DNA of 64,000 nucleotides, taken from NCBI GenBank assembly GCA_028641055.1, contig CM054062.1, positions 135,512,682-135,576,681 on the forward strand, in the 5' to 3' direction. Positions 33,700 to 45,746 of this stretch are shown here, piece after piece (position 1 is the first letter of the stretch; each line of letters begins with the position of its first letter). The notes beneath the pieces are model-generated. The model had not been told where the DNA came from, searched no databases, and saw nothing but the letters and a program-made list of their open reading frames with translations. The position numbers and the translations under genes are program-made. This DNA comes from Alopecurus myosuroides (lineage: Eukaryota > Streptophyta > Magnoliopsida > Poales > Poaceae).

Positions 33700-36600
33700 T
33701 GTCGCACCCGGACTTCTAAAGGATACTCGCAGTTCCGTTGAATAGTAGTTGATTGGATTACGGGGCTTACCGGCACCCGCATCTCTTACGAGTAGGCCAA
33801 CACATGTATGTGTGACAACCAACCCCTACTGTTCATCGTCTACGTAAACCATCCCATAGAAATCAGGATACTACCATTGACGTACTTCATACCATACACA
33901 CATGGTACGTCAACGGCGTTTAACAGAATGATAGCACAACATATCTCTAAGACACAAATAAATAGAAATACGTTGCAAATAGCTCTCACTAGAGCAGAGA
34001 TAGCAAATACAATCATCCAGAGGACACATGTCCCAACATATCATCATTACATCACAGCGGAAGCATCCAAAGTGTCTGAGTATAGACAAGATCCAAATAG
34101 ACCTAAGAGGCCGGAAACAAAAAGACGGAGCCCATCCACGTAGTCTCGGATCCTGCCCGAGTCCGCTATCTACTCGTCAGCAGCCTCGTCATACTCCACG
34201 TAGTAGCCATCACGGGGATCCTCGTAAGCGTAGTCTGCGGAAACCACAGCCCCAAAGGGGTCAGTACAATAACGTACTGGCAAGCAAGACTCACAGTTCA
34301 CCAAAATGTACCCCAACAACATCAAGCACAGATGCTTTGGGTTCAACGGAAGAAAAGGTGATACAAAAGATGCGGCAGCTGGCTGCACTAACCAACTACA
34401 GAACATACTACAAGTTCCGGCTAACAGAAAGGAGATAAGATAGCGTATCGTAACCAACTATCAACTAACTCCAAACAAACCCATCCTGGATCTCGCCCCT
34501 TATCCAAAGAAGCAATCCGAGGAGAACTCACACAGTTGGATTAATGATGGGTCAAGTTATTGTGTCAATAAGACTATTACTAGTCAAGTTATCATTAGTT
34601 AGGTGTAAGTTGTTCTGAGTACTTGTTAGCCAGTACTTTCACCAAGTCATCCATAACCGCGGAAAACACGGCTTCTCGAGAAGATTTACCCTGCAGGGGT
34701 GCACCAATTTGGCCGTACACGTAAGAATAACCCGCCAGATGGAATGCCTTCCACCAAGCGGGGCACTCAACACAACTCAACACTTCTCCGCATCAAGCCC
34801 AAAGAACCCCGTGCAATTGAGCGCACGGCTAATCAAGCCCCACGAAGAAAAGGGGACCCTCATAGCACTCTAAGAACGTGTCTCCCTAAATGCCGACTAC
34901 AAAAGTTCCACCCTGGCCTGGGCTCGCAAAATATATGCATGCGGCAAATGGAAAACCCGAACTAAATGAGGCGATTTGGACGAGATGCGAATCGAATCAA
35001 ACTGAGGGGGGCGCCCATACACACTTCCCACATGCGGATAGTGCGCTCATCATGGATCAGTAGACAAGACCCTTTTCCTAATTAGGGTCGGCACTAGCAG
35101 GCCTCAAAACCACGCCGGGCCTCCTGCCGGTGCCTTATCATCAATTTAGCATTACCTCAATATTAACAGGTTGTTGTTTAACATCGAGCCCCAGAACATA
35201 ATAGAAATATAGTAACAGAAAGTAACGGGTAACAGACTCGAGCAAAACAACCCTAAGCATGCTAGTAAGACACGGGCAACAAGCAACGGGGTGATAGGTA
35301 TGGAGGTGAGGCTATATCAGGGTTAAAGGATAACATATGATAGGATCGAACAGAAGCAACGATTCATAGGGCTAGCAGAATAGACAACGGAAAGTATCGG
35401 TATCCAATGTGGAAAGGAACACAATGGTTCATGTGAGTGAATACTTGCCTGCAAACTCAGCAGCCTGGTACCGAGCTAAGTCCTCAGAAGGGGTGTCGTA
35501 AGTATCGTCTGTCTCAACGTCGTCGTATATTCGAGAAGAAGCAAACAAACAACGCAGAGAGATAAACAATCAATAACATGGCATAGTGCACAATCATGGG
35601 ATGATGCATGACCATTTAATTGATGCATAAAAATAAACTAGTTGACATGGTAACATAACATGATTAAATGGACCCACATGCAATTTGAGTTGCATATGAA
35701 AAGCCCATGAATTAAGGTTGAAATAATTGTTTTACAACTAACCAACAGGTGAAAGTGGATTAGCATGATGCATGGATGAAGAAAACAGAAAGAAAACAAC
35801 AATAGAAACAATTTGAAATAAGGTTTACCAAGTTTGGAATTTTATTTATTAAGTTATGGAATTTTGGTTCCTTAAAGGTGTTACACAAGTATATGTTGTT
35901 TTCATCAATTTAAATTGTTCAAAATAGATAACAAAGTTCATATTTGAAAAGAACACACAATTTTAGGTGGAATGCATGTTTCAATTATTGAAAAAGGAAT
36001 TAAGATGAATTAATTATGAATTAAACAAGTTTAAACAAGAATTAAATGAATTTAATTCAAGTATTAATATTATTTGAATTTTATTTGTTCAAAACATTAA
36101 ATAGAATTCATATTTGAGAAGCTTATACTTTTCTAGTTTGAAAACATATTTTATATGTTCAAAAAATAATTTAATTTGAGCAAGTTATGAATTTAGCAAA
36201 TTTAAATGATTTCAACGAAGTTTAAATTATTTAACCAATTTTAATTATTCAAAACATGAAACAAAATTTATATTTGGAAAGGTGGTTCAAGATAGCATGG
36301 AAAACATATTTTATTTGTGTTATTTGAATTAAGTTTGAATTATTTATGAAATTAACCAAATTTAAAATGATTTGTTTAAATTTGAAATTTGAATACATTT
36401 GAAATATTCAAAACAGAAAACAAATGATTTAAATAGGTAGAGAATTTCATTTGGTTCAGTAAACATATTTCATTTGCATTATTTGGATTTGGAAATTAAA
36501 AGTTATTTGCAATTTAAAATCAGGGACTAATCTGTAATTCGTTTGGACTTAGTTTAAAAGAAAAACTGGGCAGAAAAATTAGTTACACTGTGCAGTGGCT

Positions 36601-38138
36601 AGCCCAAGCCACTGACAGGGGGGGCCCTGGCCACCTGGCGCTGCGTGGCCGCGGGTAGAGGCCTACGTGGCCATCACTGCCACAGGCAGGTGGGCGTCCT
36701 GCCTGCCCGCGTGGCAAATGGCAAAAAAAGGGGGATAAACTGCGCCGCGGGGGGTCGAACCCTGGGCTCGGGCTCGCGCACGCAGCACTGCTACCACTGC
36801 GGTAGCTGCTGAGTTCGTTGACAGGTAAGGGGGCGAGGGAGGTTATTGTTCAGTTTCAGTTGGCTAACTGAAACTGACGAAGCGGCTGGCTTTTCTGTAC
36901 GTGACGGAAAGCCCTCGCCGGCGGCTAGCCGCTGCTGCTGCTCGCTGCTGTCCGAGCGTGCGTGTGCTACGGTTGCGCGTGGTGAGCGTGTGCTTGCAGA
37001 GAAGAAGAGGGCGAGGGAAAAGATGCTCACCTCGGGGGATTCAGAGGGAGGAGCAGTACTCGGAGCAGGGGTGGTCGCCGGCGATGGAGAGGATGGCGGC
37101 GGCGACGTAGGGGTTCTCCGGGGCTGCTGGGGTGTCGAAGAGTGAGAGGATACAGCGGGGAGCCCGTTCCCGTTGCTAGCCAGCGCGGAGGGGGAACCGA
37201 TCAACGGCGATCATCGGGATTCAGAAGAGGATGGCGCGGTGGCGATGGTTGCAGAGGTTCAGAGAGAAAAGGGATGGCGCAGAGGGAGAGAAACATAGGG
37301 GGAAACGGCGGCGATGAGGGAGATAGGAGGGAGAAAGGTTAGGGCAGAGCTCGGGCTAGCTAGGGCTAGCTATATAGGGTAGGAGGCGCGAGCTCGGCCG
37401 TCTGCTCCCCGTGCTGCAGACGTGGACACGCTTGATGGCCGCCGTACAAGAGGAAGAAGGTGAGCGAGGGGGTACCGGGCCTGTTTGGTGGGCTGGGCCT
37501 GCCCACTGGCCTGGCCACTCCCTTCGTTTTTTTTTTAAATTTTTCTGTTTCCCTTTTTTTTTGCTGAAAAGAAATAGGAAGAAAAGACTAGGGTTTTTGG
37601 GTTAGAAAATTTAGGGATAGTTTTTTATATTGCTTATTTATTGTAACAGCACAAAGTGCAACTTTTGGTTTTTCAAAATGATTTGAATTTAAGTGCTGTT
37701 TGCAATTTGTTTGAAATTTGAATGAAATTAATATTAATTGAAATAATTGAACTTAAGCAAATAAGTTTTTAAATTCAAGTTTAATTGGAAACAAGTGAAT
37801 GAATTGTTTTGTAATTTTCATAATTTCAAAAATGGTTGTTGTTTGTAATTGAATTTGAATAACATTTGAATTAAGTGAATTATTAAAAGCCATAATTTTA
37901 AATAGTTTGAACCTTATGGTTTAATGGAAACAATGAATGTTTTATTTGAACTTTTTATTTGGAAAATTGTAACATAACAAGTATGAACAATTTGATTTGG
38001 AAATTGGTTTGAATTTGAAATAGAAAACAATTGAAAACAGATGCAAACAAAAGTAATGGGTATGATGACATGATGCAAAACATTAATAAAACAAGAAACA
38101 AACATTCTAAAGGAGATTTTCATACTTGGGATGTTACA
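33700..38138 (-). repeat. 5' LTR of the chromovirus element (4439 bp), uninterrupted
   Basis: This is the intact partner of 16019-27475. On the minus strand it starts TGTAACATCCCAAG at 38138 and ends GGGTGCGACA at 33700. A TATA motif (CTATATAG) lies near 37370-37376, beside an imperfect duplication GCTAGCTAGGGCTAGCTA absent from the left copy. The downstream GC-rich block (36590-37520) would be transcribed leader. Open frames inside (for example 137 codons at 36791-37204) show only low-complexity Ser/Pro-rich translation. Confidence 0.93.
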
Positions 38139-38143
38139 GTGAG

Positions 38144-39006
38144 GAGGTATTTTCTGTGGAAACTTGATGTTCATGAAACGAGTGTAGGCTTTATTGACTG
38201 AGAACACTACATCCTTGGGGTGGATCCAATGACCAGGCTCAATATATCAAGGAGTACCATCCAACAAATCAGCAGACTGGTGAAACTCTTGACATGCTTC
38301 AGTGGAAAGGGAATATCTCTCTGATTAAAAAAAATATCAAGAAATTTCAACAAAAGGTAATCATTCTGTACTTAAAAATCAATAATACTCAGGCCCCTCT
38401 TGTCCTCAGGCTTAAAAATAGGGTGCCAGCCTGCAAGTATGGGGCTGTATTGAGAGTTGTCTTTCTTGTGGGGCTGTATTGAGAGTTGTCTTTCTTCTTT
38501 CTGAGACGGTTACACGTGTATTTGTTAATCTGGTCCAGAACTCCTTTATGCATTTTAAGTGTGCTCATGTAGTAAGCTAGCAAAGATGAAAAGAATGAAT
38601 TAACCAGTTGGAGTTTGCCATCTTGAGTGATAAAGTCAGAGAAGGTCTGGGACCTTTTTTCAATTCTTGTAAAAAGAGGGAACATGTGCTCAATTATAGG
38701 CTTTGTGAGATCCAAAGGCAATCCTGGATAGGTAAAAGGGAATTTTTTTAGCTGGCATTGCATGGCAGTGAGCAAATCTTTGTGAAGTTTATCGAGGACA
38801 TTTATGGGATAAGTGTTTGATTTGTGTAAGTTGACTCTTAAACTAGTAGAGTTGGCAAAATCGAGAATTGTTAGTGTTTGTTGAGTAGTTACTAATGCTT
38901 CATGTTCGTATTCTTCATTATCGAAACTTCACTTCAAAAATCTGTGGTCATGATTTCCGAGCTCAGTTTTCTCTTCGGGACAAGCGGAGTCTAAACTTGT
39001 GAGAGT
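38144..39006 (-). mobile_element. Reverse-transcriptase half of the LINE split by the chromovirus insertion
   Basis: The minus-strand frame at 38775-38389 reads F-P-F-T-Y-P-G-L-P-L, then D-G-K-L-Q-L-V-N-S-F-F-S-S-L and H-K-G-V-L-D-Q-I. These are the C-terminal motifs of plant LINE reverse transcriptase. Further down (38207-38145) F-S-V-N-K-A-Y leads to the junction. The next residues of the family order (W-L-W-K-S-C) lie at 16018 across the insertion. The copy carries frameshifts and a 21-bp repeat (tgggctgtattgagagttgtc, about 38439-38490). Its left end as drawn is limited by the repeat at 39007. Confidence 0.8.
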
Positions 39007-40906
39007 TGATACGTCCATTTTGCATCACTAGTTTATATGTCAATTCTCTTCTATTCATTGATATCTTTCATATTAGAGTGCATTACTTATGTTATTTTAT
39101 GGTTTTCTATGTGTTTTACGGTTTACCAAAATTATTTATCAGAGCAAGAATTCAGAGGGAATAACCACCTGTCAGAGGGAGTATCTTCCGGACGTCAGAA
39201 AATTCAAGAAAAATCGGAAAAGGAGGTTTCTCCAAAAATCACCGGGAGAGCCTGAAGGAGACCCGGAGGGGAGCCAGGGACCACCAGGCGCGGCTGCCCC
39301 CTAGGCCGCGTCTGGGACCCATGTGGTGCCCCTAGGCCCCACCTATGGCTCCCCTTTGGTGTATTTATTACCCTGACCTAAAAACATCGGGGAGCCACTT
39401 CACAAAAAATTTCTGCCGCCTCTCGCGATGGAAACGAGACAGAGAAGAAAATACCTTCCTAGTGGGGAGATTCCGTCGGGGCAATTCCCTCCCAAAGGGG
39501 GGAAATCGTTACCGCCGTCATCGTCATCACTCAGGGCATCATGAGGATCATCATCAACAACATCACTGCTGGTCTACGCTGCAGAATTTAATTTTTTTGC
39601 CCTACGTAGTCCGCCAAGATCACTATGCAGATAACGAGGTTTGCCCATACATGCAAGGATCAGGATCACGACTCACCGGGCAGTTTTGAGTATCCAAATA
39701 TAGTACTAATAAACACCACAACCTGTCTCTTGAATAGTATCTTTTTAATCGATTCGCAGCACCCGCACTGTCATCTTGGCACTATAGAAATTATACTAAA
39801 CTCAAGCATCAAGAAACCTCATGATTCCAATTCAATCCAACATAGTAAGAACAACTTCATGATAAGTATACCTCTAATTCAAGTTCCATAGAGTCACACA
39901 TGGCACCCGCACTGTCACCATGGAACAAAGGTGACTCCGGAGAATTATATTAGATAAAACCAATTGAGCACGTCGTATCCATTACATAATGAAGGGGTAA
40001 CATGATAGATTCAACAATGATAACATAGCACACGATCACATCATGTGAGAGAGAGATAACCTCATAGCTACTAGCACGAGCCCTCAGCCCCGAGGAGGAC
40101 TACTCACACATTATCATGGTGAGAAAGAGAGAGTTGTTGATGGAGAGGTGCAGCCCCGATGGGATGGAGGCGGCGACAGGTGGCAGCCCCTCCCCCCCTT
40201 CTTCCTTGGTCTTGGTGCTGCAATGGAGGAGGCTATCACCTCTTGGTGGCTGCCAAGAGAGAGGCAAAATTCGTGACAATGGGCGGCTGCCCCCAAATTA
40301 GGGTTTTCCTCTCCTTATATGTGATTGGACAATGCTCTCTAGTCCTCCGATGGATGGACTCTTGATCCAATGGCTCTTGGGCACCCGTAGAACCTTCCTA
40401 GGGACTCCTCATAGCCCCCATGAGGCCCCAAAGTCGTGGCTTGGACAAATTTCATCAAATATGGTAAGAGTTGGACTCAATTACGTAATCAATTCTCGTA
40501 ATCAGATATTTTCCCTCCAGTAAAACGGGTCCACAGGTCGCATCCAAACTCCGTTTTGGACGAATTGTTAGTCTAGAATTATCAGAAGAAAATTCCCCAC
40601 ACTTTTTACGTGTTAGAGTTTTTCATTGGACGTCATATTTAGGGGTAAAACTGACGGTCTCTAAAAACGGTTGATGGACAGATTTCAGGAAAGTCAGAGT
40701 CCTTCTCCAACAAGTCCCCTTTTGTGTTTTCTTGTCAAAATCCAATTAATTACTGCACATCAAAGTATAAAACAAGAACTTGTACATTTTGCAACCATTA
40801 ATAGGTTAGTACAAATAAAATATATAAAATTTAGGAAAACATAGGGAAAACATGTAGAAAACAAGAATGGAGCATAAAAAATTATAGATATGTTTGATAC
40901 GTATCA
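39007..40906 (-). mobile_element. Solo-LTR-like repeat (TGATACGT...ACGTATCA), probably Athila/Retand-type gypsy
   Basis: The segment is bounded by TGATACGTCC and ACGTATCA, giving TG/CA ends within an 8-bp inverted repeat. On the minus strand it opens TGATACGTATC..ATCTATAATTTTT, the familiar start of a very common Triticeae LTR family, and ends in ..GATGCAAAATGGACGTATCA. The flanking pentamers (agagt and ctatc) do not match, so the copy has lost one side by recombination or deletion. No reading frame of significance is present. A DNA-transposon reading was considered because of the inverted ends but fits less well. Confidence 0.6.
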
Positions 40907-42007
40907 CTATCACGACTATAAGAAGGGAGCCCTAGCCACCAAGCAAAAGGTTCATATCCTGAGCACCCTATCCGTCATTGTACTGTAACCTCTCCAAGCA
41001 GTGCAACCATACAAGCACGAGTAGGTCTTTACCTCGCGAGAGGGGCCGAACCTAGGTAAACCTTTGTGTCTCTCTCTGCCGTGCTCTACGCTCGTCTCCT
41101 CGCCAAGCATCGGAACTCCCTAGCGTCTCGCATTCACTCCCCCTTTCGAATCTAGTAATTAGGAGCTGAGTCCTTATGACCAAACAAACTCTTCGACAAA
41201 TAAGGTTTGAGGTTATGATCTAGGTTCGAGGATATCATGAGGATGAAGAGGAGTGAAGCCGTTGGAAAAGGTTGGACATGACCATCGGCGAAGCCATCCA
41301 AGCTCAACATATTGTTGTCATGGCACATCAACCTCTAAGAGCATCTCCACCGGCACCTATTTATTTTGTGTCCAGTACCCACCATCGGAACCCTCTTTGG
41401 GGGCGCCTGACCTATGTCTGCAAATTTGGTGGGTGTTTCCCACAACAGCGTCCGTAAACAAAAAAGTAAACAACTTTGAACACGAAAATTTAATTAAAAT
41501 TTGCAAATTTCATTCAATATTTGAAATATTTTACATAATTTGAATGAAATTTTGCCACGGCGGCCACCTAATCCTAACCCTAGCTACTCCTCGTCGCCTC
41601 TCCAGTTGAACGACGGGTCTTCGTCGTCGTTGTCTAGCGGCAGCGGCTCGAGGAGGGGCAGGTGCGAGGGGTGCGGCTGCTGGAGGCCCCGGAATGGGCC
41701 ACGCTGCTGGTGGCGTTGCGGCTCCCGTAGGCTTCCATCACCGTGGAGTTGACCGTCATCAGCAACCCCGATGCCTCCTGCTCCAGCGTGGCTTTCGAGT
41801 TGGCCATTTCTGTGAAAAGGCCGGGGCAGTCGTCGTCGAGCGGGTCGTGAAACGGCAAGGGGAGGTTGTAGAGGTCCTCCTCCCGCGGCTCCTCCTTGAT
41901 GGCGGCGTGATACCTTCGATCCGGATTACCATATTGTAGTATTTTAAACTTTTCCCTTGAGACCAAGATTTTATCAAACCGGGAAGTATGTTCTTGATAA
42001 GACCAGT
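40907..42007. other. Unassigned repeat sequence, possibly LTR tail plus a non-autonomous DNA element
   Basis: The part 40907-41180 reads like the R-U5 end of an LTR (TGTACTGTAACC.., GGGGCCGAACCTAGGTAAACC). From about 41335 the sequence AAGAGCATCTCCACCGG resembles ends common in grass Harbinger/MULE-type non-autonomous elements, followed by an AT-rich part and a GC-rich part with an open minus-strand frame (41634-41966) lacking motifs. The sequence resumes at 57000 beyond the Tat element. Confidence 0.3.
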
Positions 42008-42836
42008 TGTCGGGGGGTTACCCCCGAGTAGGGTAAAGGCAAGTGCAAAGGGCAAGATCAGAAGAGACGTTTGGCAGAGTAGCTGGCTACCCGGTACTCG
42101 CTACCCGGTCGACTGCTATTCGGCCGTACACACTGATGGCCAGGAGGAAGAATCAAGGAAGTTATTCTCCTCCGAGTAGAGGAAGTGGTCCGAGTAGAAA
42201 TGGCGGTCTCCTACTCGGGCCAGAAGTCAAAGGAGCCGTTCTGACAGAGGATCCCGCGTATCCTGGGTCCGTACTGCAGCACTGTTCATCTGCAGAGCGT
42301 GTTCTTATCCGCGCCAGGGTGTCAGCAGGGCGTCGCAGGTTAGGGGGGGCCTACCCCGTGACAGTGTCAGTGATAACAGATCAGCTTCTTGGTTTTGCAC
42401 AACGACTTTACACATGAAGACAAGCTAGGAAGCCAAAGTGGTCAGCGGGAAGCTGGAAGTGTACAGTGTGCACACTATGTCGACATCTTGACTGTATCCG
42501 GCTGGGCACCAGTATATAAGGTGCCCTGCCTCCTCCTGCGCGAGGGACGACACAACTAAGGGCGACAGTTGCCTAGAGAGAAGAGTGGCTACTCGGTTGT
42601 AAGCATCACTTGTACTGTGGCTACTCGGTGAGACACGAATATAAAGAGAGAAAGGCAGGAGTAGGGGTTTTACCTCCACACGAGGGCCCTGAACCTGGGT
42701 AGATCTTGTAGTTTGCAGTACTAGATTCATACTCACGCGGCTACTCGCTGCGTGATCCCTCCCCGAGCTCCTCCAGCGTCCATCGTCCCCACATCTTTAG
42801 CCATCCTATGGCATCTGCCGTGACACCACCACGACA
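42008..42836 (+). repeat. 5' LTR of the Tat element
   Basis: It starts TGTCGGGGGGTTACCCCCG, containing the palindrome GGGGGTTACCCCC, and ends CCACCACGACA. A TATA box (TATATAAGG, about 42512-42520) and the repeated word CTACTCGG are present. The primer-binding site follows directly. Confidence 0.95.
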
Positions 42837-42857
42837 GTTGGCGCCCACCGTGGGGCA
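42837..42857 (+). promoter_or_regulatory. Primer-binding site of the Tat element
   Basis: GTTGGCGCCCACCGTGGGGC follows the 5' LTR immediately. A T-G-G-C-G-C-C core is typical of plant Tat/Athila gypsy elements. I do not assign the tRNA with certainty. Confidence 0.75.
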
Positions 42858-43151
42858 ACCAGCGGCGCTGGCTGGAGTTTCCGTTCGGACGGGATCGATT
42901 TCTGCTATCGGAGAGCGCGTGATCTGTGGCCTCGTCCACAGATTCGGCTCCTTCGACTTCGTCATCGACAACGCCGGCGATTTCGGCGGCAGGGCCATGC
43001 CGGAGGGCGGCTCGGTCCTCTCTTTCGGCGCGCACCTCGTCTACGTCGCCACCGTCATCGACCGCGAGTACCCCGGGGAGGTGCATGTCGCGGAAGATCC
43101 CCTGCTGTCATCGCTGCACGCGGGAGGCCGATTGGCTGTTCTGCGAACCGC

Positions 43152-45746
43152 GTGGAGGTGATGATGACCGTCCCTGCTGCTGATGTCGGGAAGGGTGCGG
43201 CTGCTGCCGCGGGCGTCATCGAGGATCTCGCCGGCTCGAATGCTGGCGGGAAGACCCACAAGCCCTACGAGCAGGACTGCAACCTTCCCCCTTCCACTAC
43301 TCCGACGATACCTGCGTCCGCCGTGCGGATGGGCATGCCGCCTCCCACCGAGCTCGAGCTCATGACCATGCGGGCGCAGCTCGACCGGCAGCGCCAGGAG
43401 CTGCTCGCCGAGCAGGCGGAGCTGGATAAGGTTAGGCTTGAGCTAAACCTGGACCAGAACGAGTACAACAGAGCTCACGGCTTCACGCCCGTGGTAAGGA
43501 GGCCTTCCAAGGCAGGCGCTACGCGCCGCAACCTAGGCACCGAGATGGCGGCAGTTGGTGAAACTACTGGCCAAGCCGCTAGCCAAAACACCGCCACCAC
43601 CAGACCCAGATACAGCACCCCCGCCAAAACCCTTAGAGCTGCTAAGGCTGTAGCTGCTGAGTTGCCGCATCTCGCTGGCGACGCGCGCGTTAGGCCGCAG
43701 GAAAGGCTCAATGAGCTAGTGCTAGAGGCTGCCAGGCAGAACGAGGAGTTCCGGAAAGCCAACCCGGGTGCTGGAGCTTCTCAGGTGGTGCACTCGCATG
43801 CGGCTAGATCTAACGATCAAGCCTCATCACCGCATCCCAGTCGCGAGAAGGAGCGGAGTGGGCATTCCGGCAGAGATAGGCAAATGCAGGTGTACGACCC
43901 GGCTGTCGCCGCAAAACAGCACGCTGTGGGGCGACAGTCCGTTAAAAAACACAACACTGCAGGAGCAGGCTATCAAGCCCATAAAGCTCACAGCCAGGCC
44001 CGAGATGGAGAGCGCCCAGGCCCTTCTCAGCATCCAGTTGCTCAGCCTACTCAGCAGAGGCAGCAGCCGCGTGCAGTCGCACCAGCCGCCAACCCGGTGG
44101 AGCAGGCTGCAGTCGTGCAGGTGGACAGATATGATGATGGCTACTCGGCTATGGGGTTGGCGGGCTATGACATCCTGGATCGCGTGGGTGAGCGCGTGCT
44201 GGAGCCCAGTGATGCCAGGCACAAGCTGGACCGGATCAGCCTGTCCGCGCAGCTCGAGAGCAAGGGGCCGCCTGGCCCAGAATGCTTTGGCCCCCGTATC
44301 ATGACGGAGCCATCCGTGAAGCAGTTCCATCTCGCTAGGGGGACCAAGTGCTATGACGGCAGCACCAAGCCGGAAGATTGGCTCAATGACTATGTCACAG
44401 CCGTGCACATTGCATGCGGCAACCGGAGATGGGCCGTGCGGTACATCCCGCAGATGCTCGAGGGACCGGCAAGAACTTGGCTCAACAACCTGCCCAAGTA
44501 CAGCATCAACTGCTGGCTTGACTTCGCGGAGGCATTTGTCATCAACTTCACCAGCACCTACCGGAGGCCGAATAGGCCGCAACAGCTATCCGCTTGCAGG
44601 CAGCGGGAAGAGGAGATCGACCGAGAGTATCTTACCCGGTGGAGTACTCTGAGGAACACATGTGAGGGTGTGAATGAGGCCCAGGCCATCACTTGCTTTG
44701 CGTAGGGTTACAGGCATGGCAGCATGTTGTGGCAAAGGCTCCAGAGGGAGATGCCGAGTACTCTCGCTGAGACCATCCGGATTGCGGATCAGTACGCACT
44801 CGGCGACCCGACACAGCCTCTTCTCGATGCTGCTGAGCGGATAAGGAACTACATCATCAACACCAGCAAGCGCAATGAGTTCCGCAACAAGCGCAGAGGT
44901 GACCGGATTGATACCCGGTATGATCCTGAGGAGGTGAATGCCGTGGCAACCGGAGCTGGGAGTAGGCAGAGGCCAAAAACTGCTGGAGCCCAGTACGGGC
45001 AGAACCAAAATCAGGGCCAAAGCAACAAGAAGCCGTACAGCGCTTCCCAGCAGGATAGCGGCAACTCGGGTCCGGCACCAAACTTTGTCTTCAAGGACAT
45101 GAAGGATGGCCCGTGCAGCTTCCATACTCGGCATCCCGCAAGACCCGCCAACCACACTACTCGGCAGTGCAGTTGGTGGGAGGAAATCAAGAATGAGGGC
45201 CTGCCCCCTCCTCCTCCTCTACCAGCTGCGAATGCCGCTGTACAGCCTGCTCACGCACCCGCTGCTCGGCCTCCGGCTTTCCCGAGAAGAGAGAATGTGA
45301 ACCAGGTGGCTCTAGGAGCCAACCGCCACTTCAACAATGATGGCTACCGCAACAACAACAACAACAACTACTACACCCGCAACAACAGCAAAGGCAACAA
45401 CAACAACAACCAAGGCAACAACAACAACGGCAACAATGGTGGCGGAGACCGCAACCGGTATCAGGAGCATCACGAGAGCTACAGGATCTTCACCTCTGAG
45501 CCTGTCGACAAGAAGTCTCAGCACAGGCGTGCCATGGAGGTCAATGCTGTGATCCCTGCTGTTCCTCACTACATGCATTGGTGCAACCAAGAGATCACAT
45601 GGTCCAGAGCGGATCATCCCAAGGTGATGCCCAATTCGGGTAGCTACGCCTTGGTGCTGGACCCCAGTTTCTTGGGCCCTGAGAAGAACGTGAGGTTCAG
45701 CAAGGTACTGATTGACAACGGCAGTAGCATCAACATCGTGTACTGA
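43152..45746 (+). pseudogene. gag and protease of the Tat element, with in-frame stops
   Basis: One frame runs from ATG 43152 with stops TAG at 44703-44705 and TGA at 45744-45746. A coiled-coil stretch (Q-L-D-R-Q-R-Q-E-L-L-A-E-Q) is followed by the Retrotrans_gag core: K-P-E-D-W-L-N-D-Y, A-R-T-W-L-N-N-L-P, W-L-D-F-A-E-A-F and R-E-E-E-I-D-R-E-Y-L-T-R-W. After the first stop the gag continues (L-A-E-T-I-R-I-A-D-Q-Y-A), then an Asn-rich tract coded by AAC repeats (45345-45440). The aspartic protease signature is I-D-N-G-S-S just before the second stop. Both stops could come from single C-to-T changes (CAG or CGA ancestors), which is inference. An overlapping open frame at 42808-43161 starts inside the LTR and may be leader. 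Confidence 0.88.

Larger units (their letters stand above)
16019..38138 (-). mobile_element. Complete Ty3/gypsy chromovirus (Tekay/Del-like) with 4.4-kb LTRs, itself invaded twice
   Basis: TG...CA-bounded LTRs flank a minus-strand gag-pol. The 5-bp TSD gtgag is perfect (16014-16018 and 38139-38143). The 5' LTR is on the right (33700-38138) and the 3' LTR on the left (16019-27475, interrupted at 16678-23704). The primer-binding site, polypurine tract, protease, reverse transcriptase, RNase H and integrase are in the order of Ty3/gypsy. In the first 659 bp, the two LTRs differ at 11 sites by eye (about 1.7%), roughly 0.6-0.7 million years at the commonly used grass LTR rate. It inserted into a LINE. 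Confidence 0.95.

Noticed and set aside
36791..37345. Open frames in the GC-rich part of the chromovirus LTR (also 26138-26714)
   Set aside because: The two LTR copies break the frames differently (125 codons in one, 99 in the other), and composition alone explains their length.
39007..40906. Reading as a TIR DNA transposon (TGATACGT/ACGTATCA)
   Set aside because: The termini and internal words match a common LTR family, and the Athila-like element at 58259 shows the same end next to a polypurine tract.
41634..41966. 110-codon minus-strand frame as a gene
   Set aside because: No recognisable domain, GC-rich repeat context, and no splice or promoter support.
42808..43161. 117-codon frame starting inside the 5' LTR
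   Set aside because: No gag motif, and it overlaps the gag start in another frame. It may be leader sequence, so it was not listed as a gene.
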